Source: Melioribacteraceae bacterium (GTDB taxonomy: Bacteria; Bacteroidota; Ignavibacteria; Ignavibacteriales; Melioribacteraceae). From it: a stretch of 64,000 bases of DNA. How positions within the stretch are numbered: the stretch's first letter is position 1; the number at the start of each line of letters is the position of its first letter. The position numbers and the translations under genes are program-made. Below are positions 34,075-43,075 of this stretch, piece after piece. Under the pieces are notes generated by a model. The model saw only the letters and a program-made list of their open reading frames with translations. It did no database searches and had not been told where the DNA came from. The stretch covers positions 124,001 through 188,000 of the forward strand of contig WGCV01000041.1 of NCBI GenBank assembly GCA_015493615.1. The letters are read 5' to 3'.

Positions 34075-34592
34075 GCAAAGCGGAAAAAGGTGAAATGAAA
34101 TATGTCCGTCCTTCCTGGGACGAATATTTTTTGAAAATGGCGATGCTTGTTTCCGAACGTGCAACATGTCCGCGTATGCACGTCGGAGCGGTTTTAGTTA
34201 GGGATAAAAGGATTCTCGCTACCGGATATAACGGCTCGCTTCCCGGGCAGCCGCACTGTTACGATGTCGGCTGCATGATTGAGGACGGGCACTGCATCCG
34301 CACAATTCACGCGGAGATGAACGCAATAATCCAGTGCGCAATTCACGGAGTAAGCACTGAAGGGGCGACTGCTTACGTTACAAATATGCCGTGCACCAAT
34401 TGTACAAAGGCGTTAATCGGCGCCGGAATAAAGGAGGTTGTTGTTTTTTCCGACTATCACGGAACTAAAGCGGAGGAGTTTTTCGAAGCGTCGGGAGTAA
34501 AATTGCGTAAACTGAAAATGCCCGAAAAAGAAATCCATTACGATTTGGAGAGCTTTTCATCCGCAAGAAAAATTGAAGATTTTGAAGAATAG
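34071..34592 (+). CDS. dCMP/deoxycytidylate deaminase (ComEB-like)
   Basis: A 173-residue zinc deaminase. CPRMHVGAVLVRDKRILATGYNGSLPG and the catalytic pair HAEMNAII and PCTNCTKALIGAGI supply the zinc ligands and the glutamate. It deaminates dCMP to dUMP for thymidylate synthesis. Its start overlaps the glycosyltransferase TGA by ATGA. Confidence 0.95.
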   Translation: MSKAEKGEMKYVRPSWDEYFLKMAMLVSERATCPRMHVGAVLVRDKRILATGYNGSLPGQPHCYDVGCMIEDGHCIRTIHAEMNAIIQCAIHGVSTEGATAYVTNMPCTNCTKALIGAGIKEVVVFSDYHGTKAEEFFEASGVKLRKLKMPEKEIHYDLESFSSARKIEDFEE

Positions 34593-34672
34593 CAAGTAAG
34601 TGTCGTATATTTGACGTTTACTTTGCTCTGTTCTTAATTAACTTAAATTGATTAATCAAAAAATATATTAAA

Positions 34673-36313
34673 ATGAAAATAGCATTAGCTCAAATTGACA
34701 ATGTCATCGGAGATGTTGAAAATAATAAGAAGAAAATTATCAAACTTTACGAACGGGCTGCATCGGAAAAAGCCGATATTGTAATTTTTCCGGAATTGGC
34801 TCTTGTCGGTTACACGCCGCAGGATTTAATCGAGAAAGCGGCTTTCCGAAAAAAAGTTGATGAAATTAACAAAGAGATAGCTTCACACACTAATTCGGAA
34901 ACGGCTATTCTATTCGGCTCAATTACCGAAAGGGACGACAACATCGGCACCGGCGTTTTTAATTCGGCAATCCTCGGTTTGGACGGAAAGATTGTTTTCG
35001 TTCAGGATAAAACGCTTCTTCCGAACTACGATGTTTTTTACGAACGGAGATATTTCGAATCAGCCAAAAAAGTAAATATATTTGAGTTTAAAGGTGAGAA
35101 ATTAGGGATTTCCATCTGCGAAGATATTTGGAACGATGGCGACTATTGGAAACACAGATTATACGAAGTTGACCCTGTGCAGGAGCTTATTAATCAGGGA
35201 GCAACATTATTGTTAAACATTTCCGCAAGTCCTTACGGTTACGGAAGACGCTCGGAACGGAGAGATATGCTTTCCACGCTGACCAAAACTAACAACCTTC
35301 CTTTGGCTTATGTTTGTACGGTCGGAGCGCAGACCGATTTGATTTTTGACGGCGCGAGTATGTGTTTTAATTCCGAAGGGAAATTAGCGCTAATGGGGAA
35401 AACATATTCGGAAGATTATTTTATTTTTGACACCAAACAAAACTACGCTGAGATTGAAAATGTTGAAAGACCGCTCGAAGAAGAAGTTCACGAAGCGTTA
35501 ATTTACGGAATACGGGAATATGTGGAAAAAACAGGATTTAAGCATATTGTGCTCGGACTCAGCGGGGGAATAGATTCGGCAATGGTCGCTTATCTTGCGG
35601 CAAAAGCCGTTGGGAGTGAAAATGTTACCGCTATCCTTTTACCTTCAAAATATTCCAGCAGGGGAAGTATTGAGGATTCAATTAAACTTGCCGAAAATCT
35701 TGGAATTGAATATAAAACTTTGCCGATTAAAGATGGCGTTGAAACAATCAACAAAAGTTTGGAGCCGTTTTTTAAGGGAACTCAGCCCAATGTTGCCGAA
35801 GAGAATATTCAAGCCCGTTTGCGCGGATTGTATCTTATGGCATTATCAAATAAATTCGGCTGGCTTTTGCTCACTACGGGAAACAAATCTGAAATTGCCG
35901 TTGGCTACGCTACTCTTTACGGAGATACTTGCGGCGCGCTGGCGGTAATCGGGGATGTTTACAAAACTCAAGTTTATAAACTGGCGAAATTCATTAACAG
36001 GGAAGAAGAAATAATTCCGAATGAAATAATTGTTAAAAAGCCTTCCGCCGAGTTGCGTCCGAACCAAACCGACCAGGATTCTCTTCCGGAATATGAAGTT
36101 CTTGATGCAATTTTAAAGCTATACCTCGAAAAGAATAAAGAGTTTGAAGAAATTGCGGCGGAAGTCGGTCATCCCGAGGTAGTTAAAAAAGTTCTGAGAA
36201 TGGTTGACCTAAATGAATATAAACGTTACCAGATTGCGCCGGTTTTGCGCGTTACGCGAAAAGCGTTCGGCTATGGACGCAGATTCCCAATCGTGCAAGG
36301 GTGGAGAAGGTAG
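34673..36313 (+). CDS. nadE: Glutamine-dependent NAD+ synthetase
   Basis: A 546-residue two-domain enzyme. The N-terminal nitrilase-type glutaminase (residues ~1-250) has E in VIFPELALVGYTPQDL, K in LLPNYDVFYERRYF and Cys in KLGISICEDIWND. The C-terminal synthetase has the P-loop LGLSGGIDSAMVAYLA and later LTTGNKSEIAVGYATLYGD. It makes NAD+ from deamido-NAD using glutamine nitrogen. A stand-alone gene, about 80 bases after the deaminase. Confidence 0.97.
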   Translation: MKIALAQIDNVIGDVENNKKKIIKLYERAASEKADIVIFPELALVGYTPQDLIEKAAFRKKVDEINKEIASHTNSETAILFGSITERDDNIGTGVFNSAILGLDGKIVFVQDKTLLPNYDVFYERRYFESAKKVNIFEFKGEKLGISICEDIWNDGDYWKHRLYEVDPVQELINQGATLLLNISASPYGYGRRSERRDMLSTLTKTNNLPLAYVCTVGAQTDLIFDGASMCFNSEGKLALMGKTYSEDYFIFDTKQNYAEIENVERPLEEEVHEALIYGIREYVEKTGFKHIVLGLSGGIDSAMVAYLAAKAVGSENVTAILLPSKYSSRGSIEDSIKLAENLGIEYKTLPIKDGVETINKSLEPFFKGTQPNVAEENIQARLRGLYLMALSNKFGWLLLTTGNKSEIAVGYATLYGDTCGALAVIGDVYKTQVYKLAKFINREEEIIPNEIIVKKPSAELRPNQTDQDSLPEYEVLDAILKLYLEKNKEFEEIAAEVGHPEVVKKVLRMVDLNEYKRYQIAPVLRVTRKAFGYGRRFPIVQGWRR

Positions 36314-36365
36314 AAAAACAATTATAAATGATAAATTATAAATTAAAAATTATGAATTATAATAA

Positions 36366-36553
36366 GACCTTGCATAACCCCGTAATATGTCATTCTGATC
36401 CTCCGCCAAGGCGGAGCGGGAGAAGAATCTCAAAACCGGTAAATATACCAAATTGAGAGATGTTTCGGACGGCTTCTACCTTCGCCCACGACGAAAAGCG
36501 GTCGTGGTAAACGTGGCGAACTCAATATGACAACTTAAGTTATGCAAAGGTTT
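36366..36553. repeat. MITE-like element copy B
   Basis: Left end CCTTGCATAACCCCG..TGTCATTCTGATC, central AGAATCTCAAAACCGG and TTTCGGACGGCTTC, right end CTCAATATGACAACTTAAGTTATGCAAAGG, with ends inverted to each other. Two nested palindromes differ from other copies: CTCCGCC-AA-GGCGGAG near 36399-36416 and a CCACGAC...GTCGTGG hairpin at 36486-36507. The right end lies ~55 bases before the DsbD-like start. Confidence 0.8.
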
Positions 36554-36607
36554 CGATTAAATAATCTCAGTAAGAAAATTTTTATGTACAAAGCGAGGAA
36601 ACAAAAG

Positions 36608-38392
36608 ATGAAAAAAATAAATGTTATAGCGTTATTGATTATATCGGTAATCTTTTTCTCAACTTCTGCGAACGCTCAGTTGTTCGGAGCAAAAAAAGAT
36701 TTGGTAAAGCTGACAACTTACCGGTCTTTCGATAAAATTCAGCGGGGCGGCGAGTTTAAAGTCGCCGTTAAGTTGGAAATCGAAAAAAGCTGGCATATCA
36801 ATTCCAACAAACCGAATGAAGATTATTTAATTAAATCGGAAATAAACTTTCCCGGCAAAACTCCTTTTGAAATCGAAAAAATTCAATATCCGGAAGCAAA
36901 AAACGTTACGTTTAGCTTTTCCGATAAGCCGGTTTCAGTTTACGAAGGGGAAGAATATCTCGGATTAATAATAAAAGCTCCGAAGGATATTAAACTCGGG
37001 AAATATCGAATTCCTTTCCAGTTTACTTATCAGGCGTGCAACAATGCAAGCTGTATGTCGCCTGTTACGCTTAAAGATACGATTAATATCGAGATTGTAG
37101 ATAATCAAACAGCTATCGCCGAAAAAAACAATGAAATTTTTTCCAAATTAAATTTGAATTATACCGCTCTTAAAAAAGTTGATCAGGCTGAAGAGAGTAC
37201 GCTTTCCAAAACATTGGAATCAAGCGGACTTTTAATCAGTTTGTTCATAATCTTCTTCGGCGGATTGGCTCTTAATTTAACTCCATGCGTTTATCCTCTT
37301 ATTCCGATTACAATCGGCTACTTTGGTAGTCAATCGGAAGGAAGCACAAAACGATTGGCGTTTCTCGGTGTGCTTTTTGTTCTCGGTATGGCTTTAACTT
37401 ATTCCGTTGTAGGCGTTGTTACGGCGATGAGCGGAGCCGTGTTCGGGACGTTAATGCAGAACCCGATTGTGATTGCGATTATCGCTCTCGTTTTGGTAGG
37501 ATTGGCGTTAAGTATGTTTGACGTTTACGAATTTAAACTTCCCGATTCTTGGGTAATGAAAGCGGGCGGAGCAAAGGCGGGATATTTCGGTGCATTTATG
37601 ATGGGACTTACGATGGGCGTGGTTGCGGCTCCCTGTATCGGTCCGTTTGTGCTTGGTTTGGTAACTTATGTAGCCGCAAAAGGGGATGTCCTCTACGGCT
37701 TCCTGATGTTTTTCGTAATGGCTCTCGGATTGGGAACGCCTTACCTTATCTTGGCAATTTTCTCCGGTAAAATCAAAAACTTGCCCCGCGCCGGAATGTG
37801 GATGAAGGGCGTGGAAAGAATCTTCGGATTTATTTTAATCGGAATGGCATTTTATTTCCTTATTCCTCTGATGCCGAAAAGTTTCAGCGGTTATGTTCTT
37901 CCGGTATATGCAATTCTGGTTTCTCTTTATCTTATCTTCATCGATAAACTTGCCAACGAAGTTAAGGGATACAAAATTTTTAAGATTTCGTTCTCTGTAA
38001 TTATACTCGCACTTTCAATTTGGGCGCTGATTCCCACTAAGGAATTAAAACCGGCTTGGCACAAATATTCGGAACAAACATTTGAAACGGCAATCAAAAA
38101 CCATAAAAAAATCGTTATTGATTTTTATGCCGATTGGTGTATCCCTTGTAAGGAACTGGACGGAATAACTTTTTCGGACCCGAAAGTTGTCGCAAAGATG
38201 AAAGAATTTACTCCGCTAAAAGTTGATATGACAAAATCCCTTTCGGATGCAACCGAGGCTGTAAGAGAAAAATTTAAGATTGTCGGAATGCCGACGATAA
38301 TTTTCTATAATTCGAGCGGCAAGGAAGTTAAAAGAGTCTCGGGATTTGTAAAACCTGAAGATTTCTTGAAAATATTGAATAAAATAGAGTAA
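36608..38392 (+). CDS. DsbD-like thiol:disulfide interchange protein
   Basis: About 594 residues. The ATG at 36608 gives signal peptide MKKINVIALLIISVIFFSTSANAQ. An N-terminal periplasmic domain with Cys pair CNNASC follows, then about eight membrane segments of CcdA/DsbD type (LTPCVYPLIPITIG, APCIGPFVLGLVTYV). The C-terminal thioredoxin-like domain has DWCIPCKELDG. It carries reducing power from cytoplasmic thioredoxin across the inner membrane. Unlike E. coli DsbD the N-terminal Cys motif is short, so its client may differ. Confidence 0.93.
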   Translation: MKKINVIALLIISVIFFSTSANAQLFGAKKDLVKLTTYRSFDKIQRGGEFKVAVKLEIEKSWHINSNKPNEDYLIKSEINFPGKTPFEIEKIQYPEAKNVTFSFSDKPVSVYEGEEYLGLIIKAPKDIKLGKYRIPFQFTYQACNNASCMSPVTLKDTINIEIVDNQTAIAEKNNEIFSKLNLNYTALKKVDQAEESTLSKTLESSGLLISLFIIFFGGLALNLTPCVYPLIPITIGYFGSQSEGSTKRLAFLGVLFVLGMALTYSVVGVVTAMSGAVFGTLMQNPIVIAIIALVLVGLALSMFDVYEFKLPDSWVMKAGGAKAGYFGAFMMGLTMGVVAAPCIGPFVLGLVTYVAAKGDVLYGFLMFFVMALGLGTPYLILAIFSGKIKNLPRAGMWMKGVERIFGFILIGMAFYFLIPLMPKSFSGYVLPVYAILVSLYLIFIDKLANEVKGYKIFKISFSVIILALSIWALIPTKELKPAWHKYSEQTFETAIKNHKKIVIDFYADWCIPCKELDGITFSDPKVVAKMKEFTPLKVDMTKSLSDATEAVREKFKIVGMPTIIFYNSSGKEVKRVSGFVKPEDFLKILNKIE

Positions 38393-38400
38393 TTATTTGA

Positions 38401-38426
38401 AAGATAAGTTTATCTTATTTATTTTT
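38401..38426 (+). terminator. Weak hairpin terminator after the DsbD-like gene
   Basis: AAGATA-AGTT-TATCTT followed by ATTTATTTTT, 8 bases after the stop. The six-base AT-rich stem makes it a weak candidate. Confidence 0.4.
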
Positions 38427-38476
38427 AGCAATTCATTTAAATAATTAATGTAAAATTAACTGAAGAGATATTTAAA

Positions 38477-40330
38477 ATGTCTGAAGAAGTCCACGAAAAG
38501 AAAGTCGAGAGTCTAAGCGATGTTACAGTGATGTTTGCCGGCGACTCCGGCGACGGTATGCAGTTGACCGGTAGTCAGTTTAGTTCGACAACTGCTTTGG
38601 TCGGAAACGACCTGAACACATTTCCCGATTATCCTGCGGAAATTCGCGCTCCCGCCGGAACCATTTACGGTGTAAGCGGTTTCCAACTTCATTTCAGTTC
38701 GAAAGATATTCACACACCGGGCGATTCCCCCGACGTACTTGTAGCGATGAACCCCGCAGCGTTAAAGAAAAATCTTCCGAATTTGAAAAAACATGCAATG
38801 ATAATTGTTAATATCGATGCATTCACACCGAAAGGATTGAAATTGGCAAAGTATGAATCAAATCCGTTGGAAGACGGTTCGCTCGAAGGGTTTGATGTTT
38901 TTCCGGTTCACATTACAAAAATGACCGAAAACGCTTTGAAAGATACGGGACTTAGCCCAAAAGACATTGTAAGAAGTAAAAACTTTTTTGCTTTGGGATT
39001 GATGTACTGGCTGTTTAACCGTCCGTTAGAACCTACAATGGATTGGGTAAAACAGAAATTTGCAAAACATCCCGAACTAATTGACGCAAACATTAAAGCT
39101 CTGAAAGCCGGTTATCACTTTGGCGATACGGCAGAGTTCTTTACCACAAGATATAAAATAAGTCCCGCTAAGCTTGCTCCCGGTAAATACAGAAGTATTT
39201 CAGGTAATCAAGCTACCGCAATGGGATTTGTAGCCGCCTCGCAATTAAGCGGATTGCAGTTATATCTCGGTTCATATCCTATTACTCCCGCTTCCGAGAT
39301 TTTGCAGTATTTAAGCGCGTACAGAAATTACGGCGTTATCACCTTCCAAGCTGAAGATGAAATTGCGGGCGTGGTTTCTACAATCGGCGCTTCTTTTGCG
39401 GGGAAATTAGCGATTACTTCAACAAGCGGTCCTGGATTAGCGCTTAAAACCGAAGCTGTCGGTTTAGCCGTTATGACAGAATTACCGATGGTTGTGATTA
39501 ACGTTCAGCGCGGCGGTCCGAGCACCGGATTACCGACAAAAACCGAGCAGGCAGATTTACTGCAGGCAATGTACGGACGCAACGGGGAAGCTCCTGTAGT
39601 TGTGCTTGCCGCCTCAACTCCGAGCGATTGCTTTACCATGGCGATTGAATCTTCGAGAATTGCGTTGCAGCACATGACGCCGGTTATTCTTTTAACGGAC
39701 GGATATATAGCTAACGGAACGGAACCTTGGAGAATTCCCGAAATTGACGAGCTTAAAAAGATTGAAGTTTCGTATGCTTCCGATCCCGAAAACTTCCAGC
39801 CTTATGCGCGCGACGAAAAACTTGTTCGTCCTTGGGCGCCGGCGGGAACTCCCGGATTCGAGCATAGAATCGGCGGTTTGGAAAAAGAAAACATTACGGG
39901 AGACGTCAGCTACGACCCGCAGAATCACGACGATATGTGCCGGATCAGAGAAGAGAAAATTAATCTCATAGCAGATGAAATTCCCGAGCTTGAAGTTATG
40001 GGCGACAAAGATGCAGATATTCTTGTTGTTGGCTGGGGCGGAACTTACGGTTCAATTACCGACGCCGTAACCGGTCTGAGAGAAAAAGGTCATAAAGTCG
40101 CTCAGGTTCATTTCAAATATATTAATCCGATGCCTAAAAACACCGAGGAAGTTCTAAAAAGCTACAAACACATTCTGATTCCGGAAATTAATCACGGGCA
40201 GCTTGCCACATTGATTAAAAGTAAATACTTAATTCCGGTTATCCAATTTAACTTAGTTAGAGGCTTACCGTTTAAGTCTTCTGAAATTGAAGAAAAAGTA
40301 TTAGAAATTCTCGGAGGCAAAAATGACTGA
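38477..40330 (+). CDS. korA: 2-oxoacid:ferredoxin oxidoreductase, gamma-alpha fused subunit
   Basis: A 617-residue subunit. The N-terminal gamma domain (VMFAGDSGDGMQLTGSQFS, ~15-200) is fused to the alpha pyrimidine-binding domain (GNQATAMGFVAASQLSGLQLYLGSYPITPASEILQYL) and a C-terminal domain II (DILVVGWGGTYGSITDAV). With KorB it oxidises 2-oxoglutarate (or a similar 2-oxoacid) to acyl-CoA with ferredoxin as acceptor, or runs in reverse. The korB ATG overlaps by 8 bases. The reaction suits an anaerobic or microaerophilic lifestyle. Confidence 0.95.
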   Translation: MSEEVHEKKVESLSDVTVMFAGDSGDGMQLTGSQFSSTTALVGNDLNTFPDYPAEIRAPAGTIYGVSGFQLHFSSKDIHTPGDSPDVLVAMNPAALKKNLPNLKKHAMIIVNIDAFTPKGLKLAKYESNPLEDGSLEGFDVFPVHITKMTENALKDTGLSPKDIVRSKNFFALGLMYWLFNRPLEPTMDWVKQKFAKHPELIDANIKALKAGYHFGDTAEFFTTRYKISPAKLAPGKYRSISGNQATAMGFVAASQLSGLQLYLGSYPITPASEILQYLSAYRNYGVITFQAEDEIAGVVSTIGASFAGKLAITSTSGPGLALKTEAVGLAVMTELPMVVINVQRGGPSTGLPTKTEQADLLQAMYGRNGEAPVVVLAASTPSDCFTMAIESSRIALQHMTPVILLTDGYIANGTEPWRIPEIDELKKIEVSYASDPENFQPYARDEKLVRPWAPAGTPGFEHRIGGLEKENITGDVSYDPQNHDDMCRIREEKINLIADEIPELEVMGDKDADILVVGWGGTYGSITDAVTGLREKGHKVAQVHFKYINPMPKNTEEVLKSYKHILIPEINHGQLATLIKSKYLIPVIQFNLVRGLPFKSSEIEEKVLEILGGKND

Positions 40331-41357
40331 TAAAATAGATGCACAGACGCCAAAATTAACTCCCAAAGATTTTTCTTCCGGAGCTGATGTTCGCTGGTGC
40401 CCGGGGTGCGGCGACTATTCCATTTTAGCTCAAGTTCAAAGAACATTTGCTAAAATCGGTTATCAAAAACATGAACCTATAGTTATTTCGGGAATCGGCT
40501 GTTCAAGCAGATTTCCTTACTATATGTCAACTTACGGATTTCACGGAATTCACGGACGCGCGCCTGCATTGGCAACCGGAGTTAAACTGGCGCTTCCGGA
40601 TCATCCTGTTTGGGTTGTAAGCGGCGATGGCGATTTGATGAGTATCGGCGGCAACCACTTTATTCACGCTTGCCGTAAAAATATGGATTTGAAGATGCTT
40701 CTTTTCAACAACCGTATTTACGGATTGACTAAAGGACAGTATTCTCCAACATCCGAAAAAGGTAAAATTACCAAGACATCTCCTTACGGCTCGATTGATT
40801 ATCCTTTTAACCCGATTTCATTGGCGCTCGGTTCTAACTCGACATTTGTTGCCAGAACAATCGATCACGAACCTAAACATATGCAGATGGTTCTTGAAAA
40901 AGCGGCTGAACATGTAGGAACGGCATTTGTCGAAATATTCCAGAACTGCGTAATCTTTAATCACGGAGCGTTTAATCCCTTGACCGATAAAGAAACTAAA
41001 GAAGATCATCTTCTTTATCTTGAAGACGGACAGCCAATGGTATTTGGCAAAAACAAGGATAAAGGAATTGTGCTTAAAGGATTTGAACCTGTTGTAGTTG
41101 ATCTGAATGACGGCAGTCACTCGATTGACGAGGTTCTTGTTCATCATGAAAAAGATGAAAGCGGAATTTTAGCTTTTATCCTTGCTCACATGACTGATCA
41201 TCCCGATCTTCCTACGCCGATAGGCGTTTTCAGAAACGTAAGAAAAGAAACTTACGGGGAAGCGCTTTACCGCCAGATTGACGAAGTAACCGAGAAAAAA
41301 GGTAAAGGAACTTTGGAAACTCTGTTAAGCGAAGGAAACATCTGGGAAGTAAAATAA
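40323..41357 (+). CDS. korB: 2-oxoacid:ferredoxin oxidoreductase, beta subunit
   Basis: A 344-residue TPP-binding subunit. WCPGCGDYSI and GIGCSSRFPYY provide cysteines for an iron-sulfur cluster, and VVSGDGDLMSIGGNHFIHACRKN is the TPP/Mg site. The KorB-type length matches 2-oxoglutarate:ferredoxin oxidoreductases better than pyruvate enzymes. Followed by two copies of a terminator. Confidence 0.95.
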   Translation: MTDKIDAQTPKLTPKDFSSGADVRWCPGCGDYSILAQVQRTFAKIGYQKHEPIVISGIGCSSRFPYYMSTYGFHGIHGRAPALATGVKLALPDHPVWVVSGDGDLMSIGGNHFIHACRKNMDLKMLLFNNRIYGLTKGQYSPTSEKGKITKTSPYGSIDYPFNPISLALGSNSTFVARTIDHEPKHMQMVLEKAAEHVGTAFVEIFQNCVIFNHGAFNPLTDKETKEDHLLYLEDGQPMVFGKNKDKGIVLKGFEPVVVDLNDGSHSIDEVLVHHEKDESGILAFILAHMTDHPDLPTPIGVFRNVRKETYGEALYRQIDEVTEKKGKGTLETLLSEGNIWEVK

Positions 41358-41387
41358 ATTATTCTTAAATAATTTATAAAATTCTTA

Positions 41388-41418
41388 AAAAGGCGAAGTA
41401 TTTTCTTCGCCTTTTTTT
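41388..41418 (+). terminator. korB terminator, first copy
   Basis: AAAAAGGCGAAG-TATTTT-CTTCGCCTTTTTTT: an eight- to twelve-base stem with a T-run, 30 bases after the korB stop. Confidence 0.9.
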
Positions 41419-41639
41419 GTATTATTACGCTTTAAAATAAATTTAATTCGGTTGCTCATTAAAAGAAGGCTTTGCATAGCCCCGTAAAATGTCATTCTGA
41501 GTGGAGCGAAGCGAAATGAAGAATCTCAAAACCGGTAATTATACCGAATTTAGAGATATTTCGGACGGCTTGCACCGTCCTCAATATGACAAATTTAGGT
41601 TATGCAAAGGTCTCTATTAAATAATTTATAAAATTCTTA

Positions 41640-41670
41640 AAAAGGCGAAGTATTTTCTTCGCCTTTTTTT
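41640..41670 (+). terminator. korB terminator, second copy (duplicated)
   Basis: An exact repeat of the terminator 252 bases upstream, carried along in the tandem duplication. Confidence 0.9.
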
Positions 41671-41900
41671 GTATTATTACGCTTTAAAATAAATTTAATT
41701 CGGTTTCTCATTAAAAGAAGGCTTTGCATAGCCCCGTAAAATGTCATTCTGAGTGGAGCGAAGCGAAATGAAGAATCTCAAAACCGGTAATTATACCGAA
41801 TTTAGAGATATTTCGGACGGTTCCCACTCCGCCTTGGCGGACTCAATATGACAAATTTAGGTTACGCAAAGGTCTCTAAAAAAGAAAAAAGGGCGTAAAA

Positions 41901-42893
41901 GTGCTGTCATATAAAAAACTTGCTGAAATTCTTAACTCAAATAAGTCATTTGTTATTTCAAGTCATATTAATCCCGATGGCGATGCAATCGGTTCGGAGC
42001 TGGGACTTTATTATGCTCTCATGAAAAACAATAAAAATGTGAAGATTATCAATCATTCTCCGGTACCGCGAGAGCTGAAATTTTTGGATGCTGAAAAAGT
42101 AGTAGAAAAATATTCTCCGCGTAAACACAACAAGTTTATTGCGGAAGCCGATATGCACATCTTTGTTGATATAAATCAGATTGACCGCGTTGCTTCGATG
42201 GAAAAAGTTTTCCGCAAGAACAGAAAATATTCCATTTACATTGATCATCATCGCGACCCCGATGACTTTGTTAATGATATGATTCTGAAGCCGGAAATCG
42301 GCTCGGTTGGTGAGATTATTTTTGATTTTCTTGATAAAACTAAATTTGCTCCGATTGACTTAAAAATTGCCAATTCGCTTTATGCGGCAATAATTACAGA
42401 TACAGGCTCATTCCGGTTCGAAAGAACATCCCCTAAAACTCATATAATTGCTTCAAAACTTCTGCGCGCGGGTGTAAATCCCAAACGGATTTACGAATTG
42501 CTTTACGAGCATGATAAGATTAACAGACTAAAACTTTTGGGTAAAGCTCTATCTTCAATCAGATTGGATGGAAAGGGGAAAGTAAGCTCGATGGTTTTAA
42601 GATTGAAGGACATTAAAGAAGTAGGAGGTACGGAATCCGATATTGAAGGATTTGTTTCTTACACGCTTACGCTCGAGGGAGTTAGAATCGGTCTTTTTTT
42701 CCTTGAGTTTGAGGACGGATTCAAAGTAAGCTATCGCTCGCGCGGGACAATTCCGATGAACAAACTTGCCGGGGAATTCGGCGGCGGAGGACATATTAAC
42801 GCGGCGGGATCCCGTTTGGACGGCAAAAGTATCGATGAATATATGCCTAAAGTTATTGCCAAAGCGGTTGAATATCTTAAATATGATAAATGA
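41901..42893 (+). CDS. nrnA: DHH-family phosphoesterase (NrnA-like oligoribonuclease/PAP phosphatase)
   Basis: A 330-residue DHH/DHHA1 protein. It has NPDGDAIGSELGLYYAL, the motif IYIDHHRDPDDF near residue 114-125, TDTGSFRFERTSP and the DHHA1 glycine motif EFGGGGHINAAGS. NrnA enzymes degrade short RNA and dephosphorylate 3'-phosphoadenosine 5'-phosphate; some also hydrolyse pApA, which fits a genome with CdaA. The start is GTG at 41901 with GGGCG upstream. No ATG lies before the conserved N-terminus. Confidence 0.9.
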   Translation: MLSYKKLAEILNSNKSFVISSHINPDGDAIGSELGLYYALMKNNKNVKIINHSPVPRELKFLDAEKVVEKYSPRKHNKFIAEADMHIFVDINQIDRVASMEKVFRKNRKYSIYIDHHRDPDDFVNDMILKPEIGSVGEIIFDFLDKTKFAPIDLKIANSLYAAIITDTGSFRFERTSPKTHIIASKLLRAGVNPKRIYELLYEHDKINRLKLLGKALSSIRLDGKGKVSSMVLRLKDIKEVGGTESDIEGFVSYTLTLEGVRIGLFFLEFEDGFKVSYRSRGTIPMNKLAGEFGGGGHINAAGSRLDGKSIDEYMPKVIAKAVEYLKYDK

Positions 42894-42969
42894 TTCTAAG
42901 AGAGCGACTTTGCTTCGGCGGACTGTCGGTTTAATAAGCCTACAATGAATATTTTATTGTGTGTCAAAA

Positions 42970-43056
42970 ATTCCCCTTCCTTCGGAATCCACCCCTCTGT
43001 CCAGAGGGGAATTAAAAAATTCCCCTTCCCGTGGAATCCGCCGTGGCGGGGTAGGG
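42970..43056. repeat. GC-rich palindromic repeat (CCCCTC...GAGGGG family), unit 1
   Basis: TTCCCCTTCCTTCGGAATCC, then the perfect hairpin CCCCTCTG-TC-CAGAGGGG (42992-43009), GGGGAATTAAA, then TTCCCCTTCCCGTGGAATCC and a GGCGGGGTAGGG end. Members of the same family surround the DUF559 gene at 53151-54000. No function is evident. The flanking gap 42894-42969 has no gene. Confidence 0.85.
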
Positions 43057-43075
43057 ATAGCAGTCCATGATTAAT

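Larger units (their letters stand above)
41365..41877. repeat. Tandem duplication of a terminator plus MITE-like elements C and D
   Basis: A unit of 252 bases (41365-41616) is repeated head to tail (41617-41877). Each unit contains the same terminator and the same leftmost ~200 bases, differing by very few bases. Elements: copy C 41466-41615, copy D 41718-41877, both with inverted ends (AAGGCTTTGCATAGCCCCG and AATTTAGGTTATGCAAAGG). The right parts diverge: copy C has a short TTGCACCGTCC and copy D has TTCCCACTCCGCCTTGGCGGA. The duplication is recent. It separates korB from the DHH gene. Confidence 0.9.
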
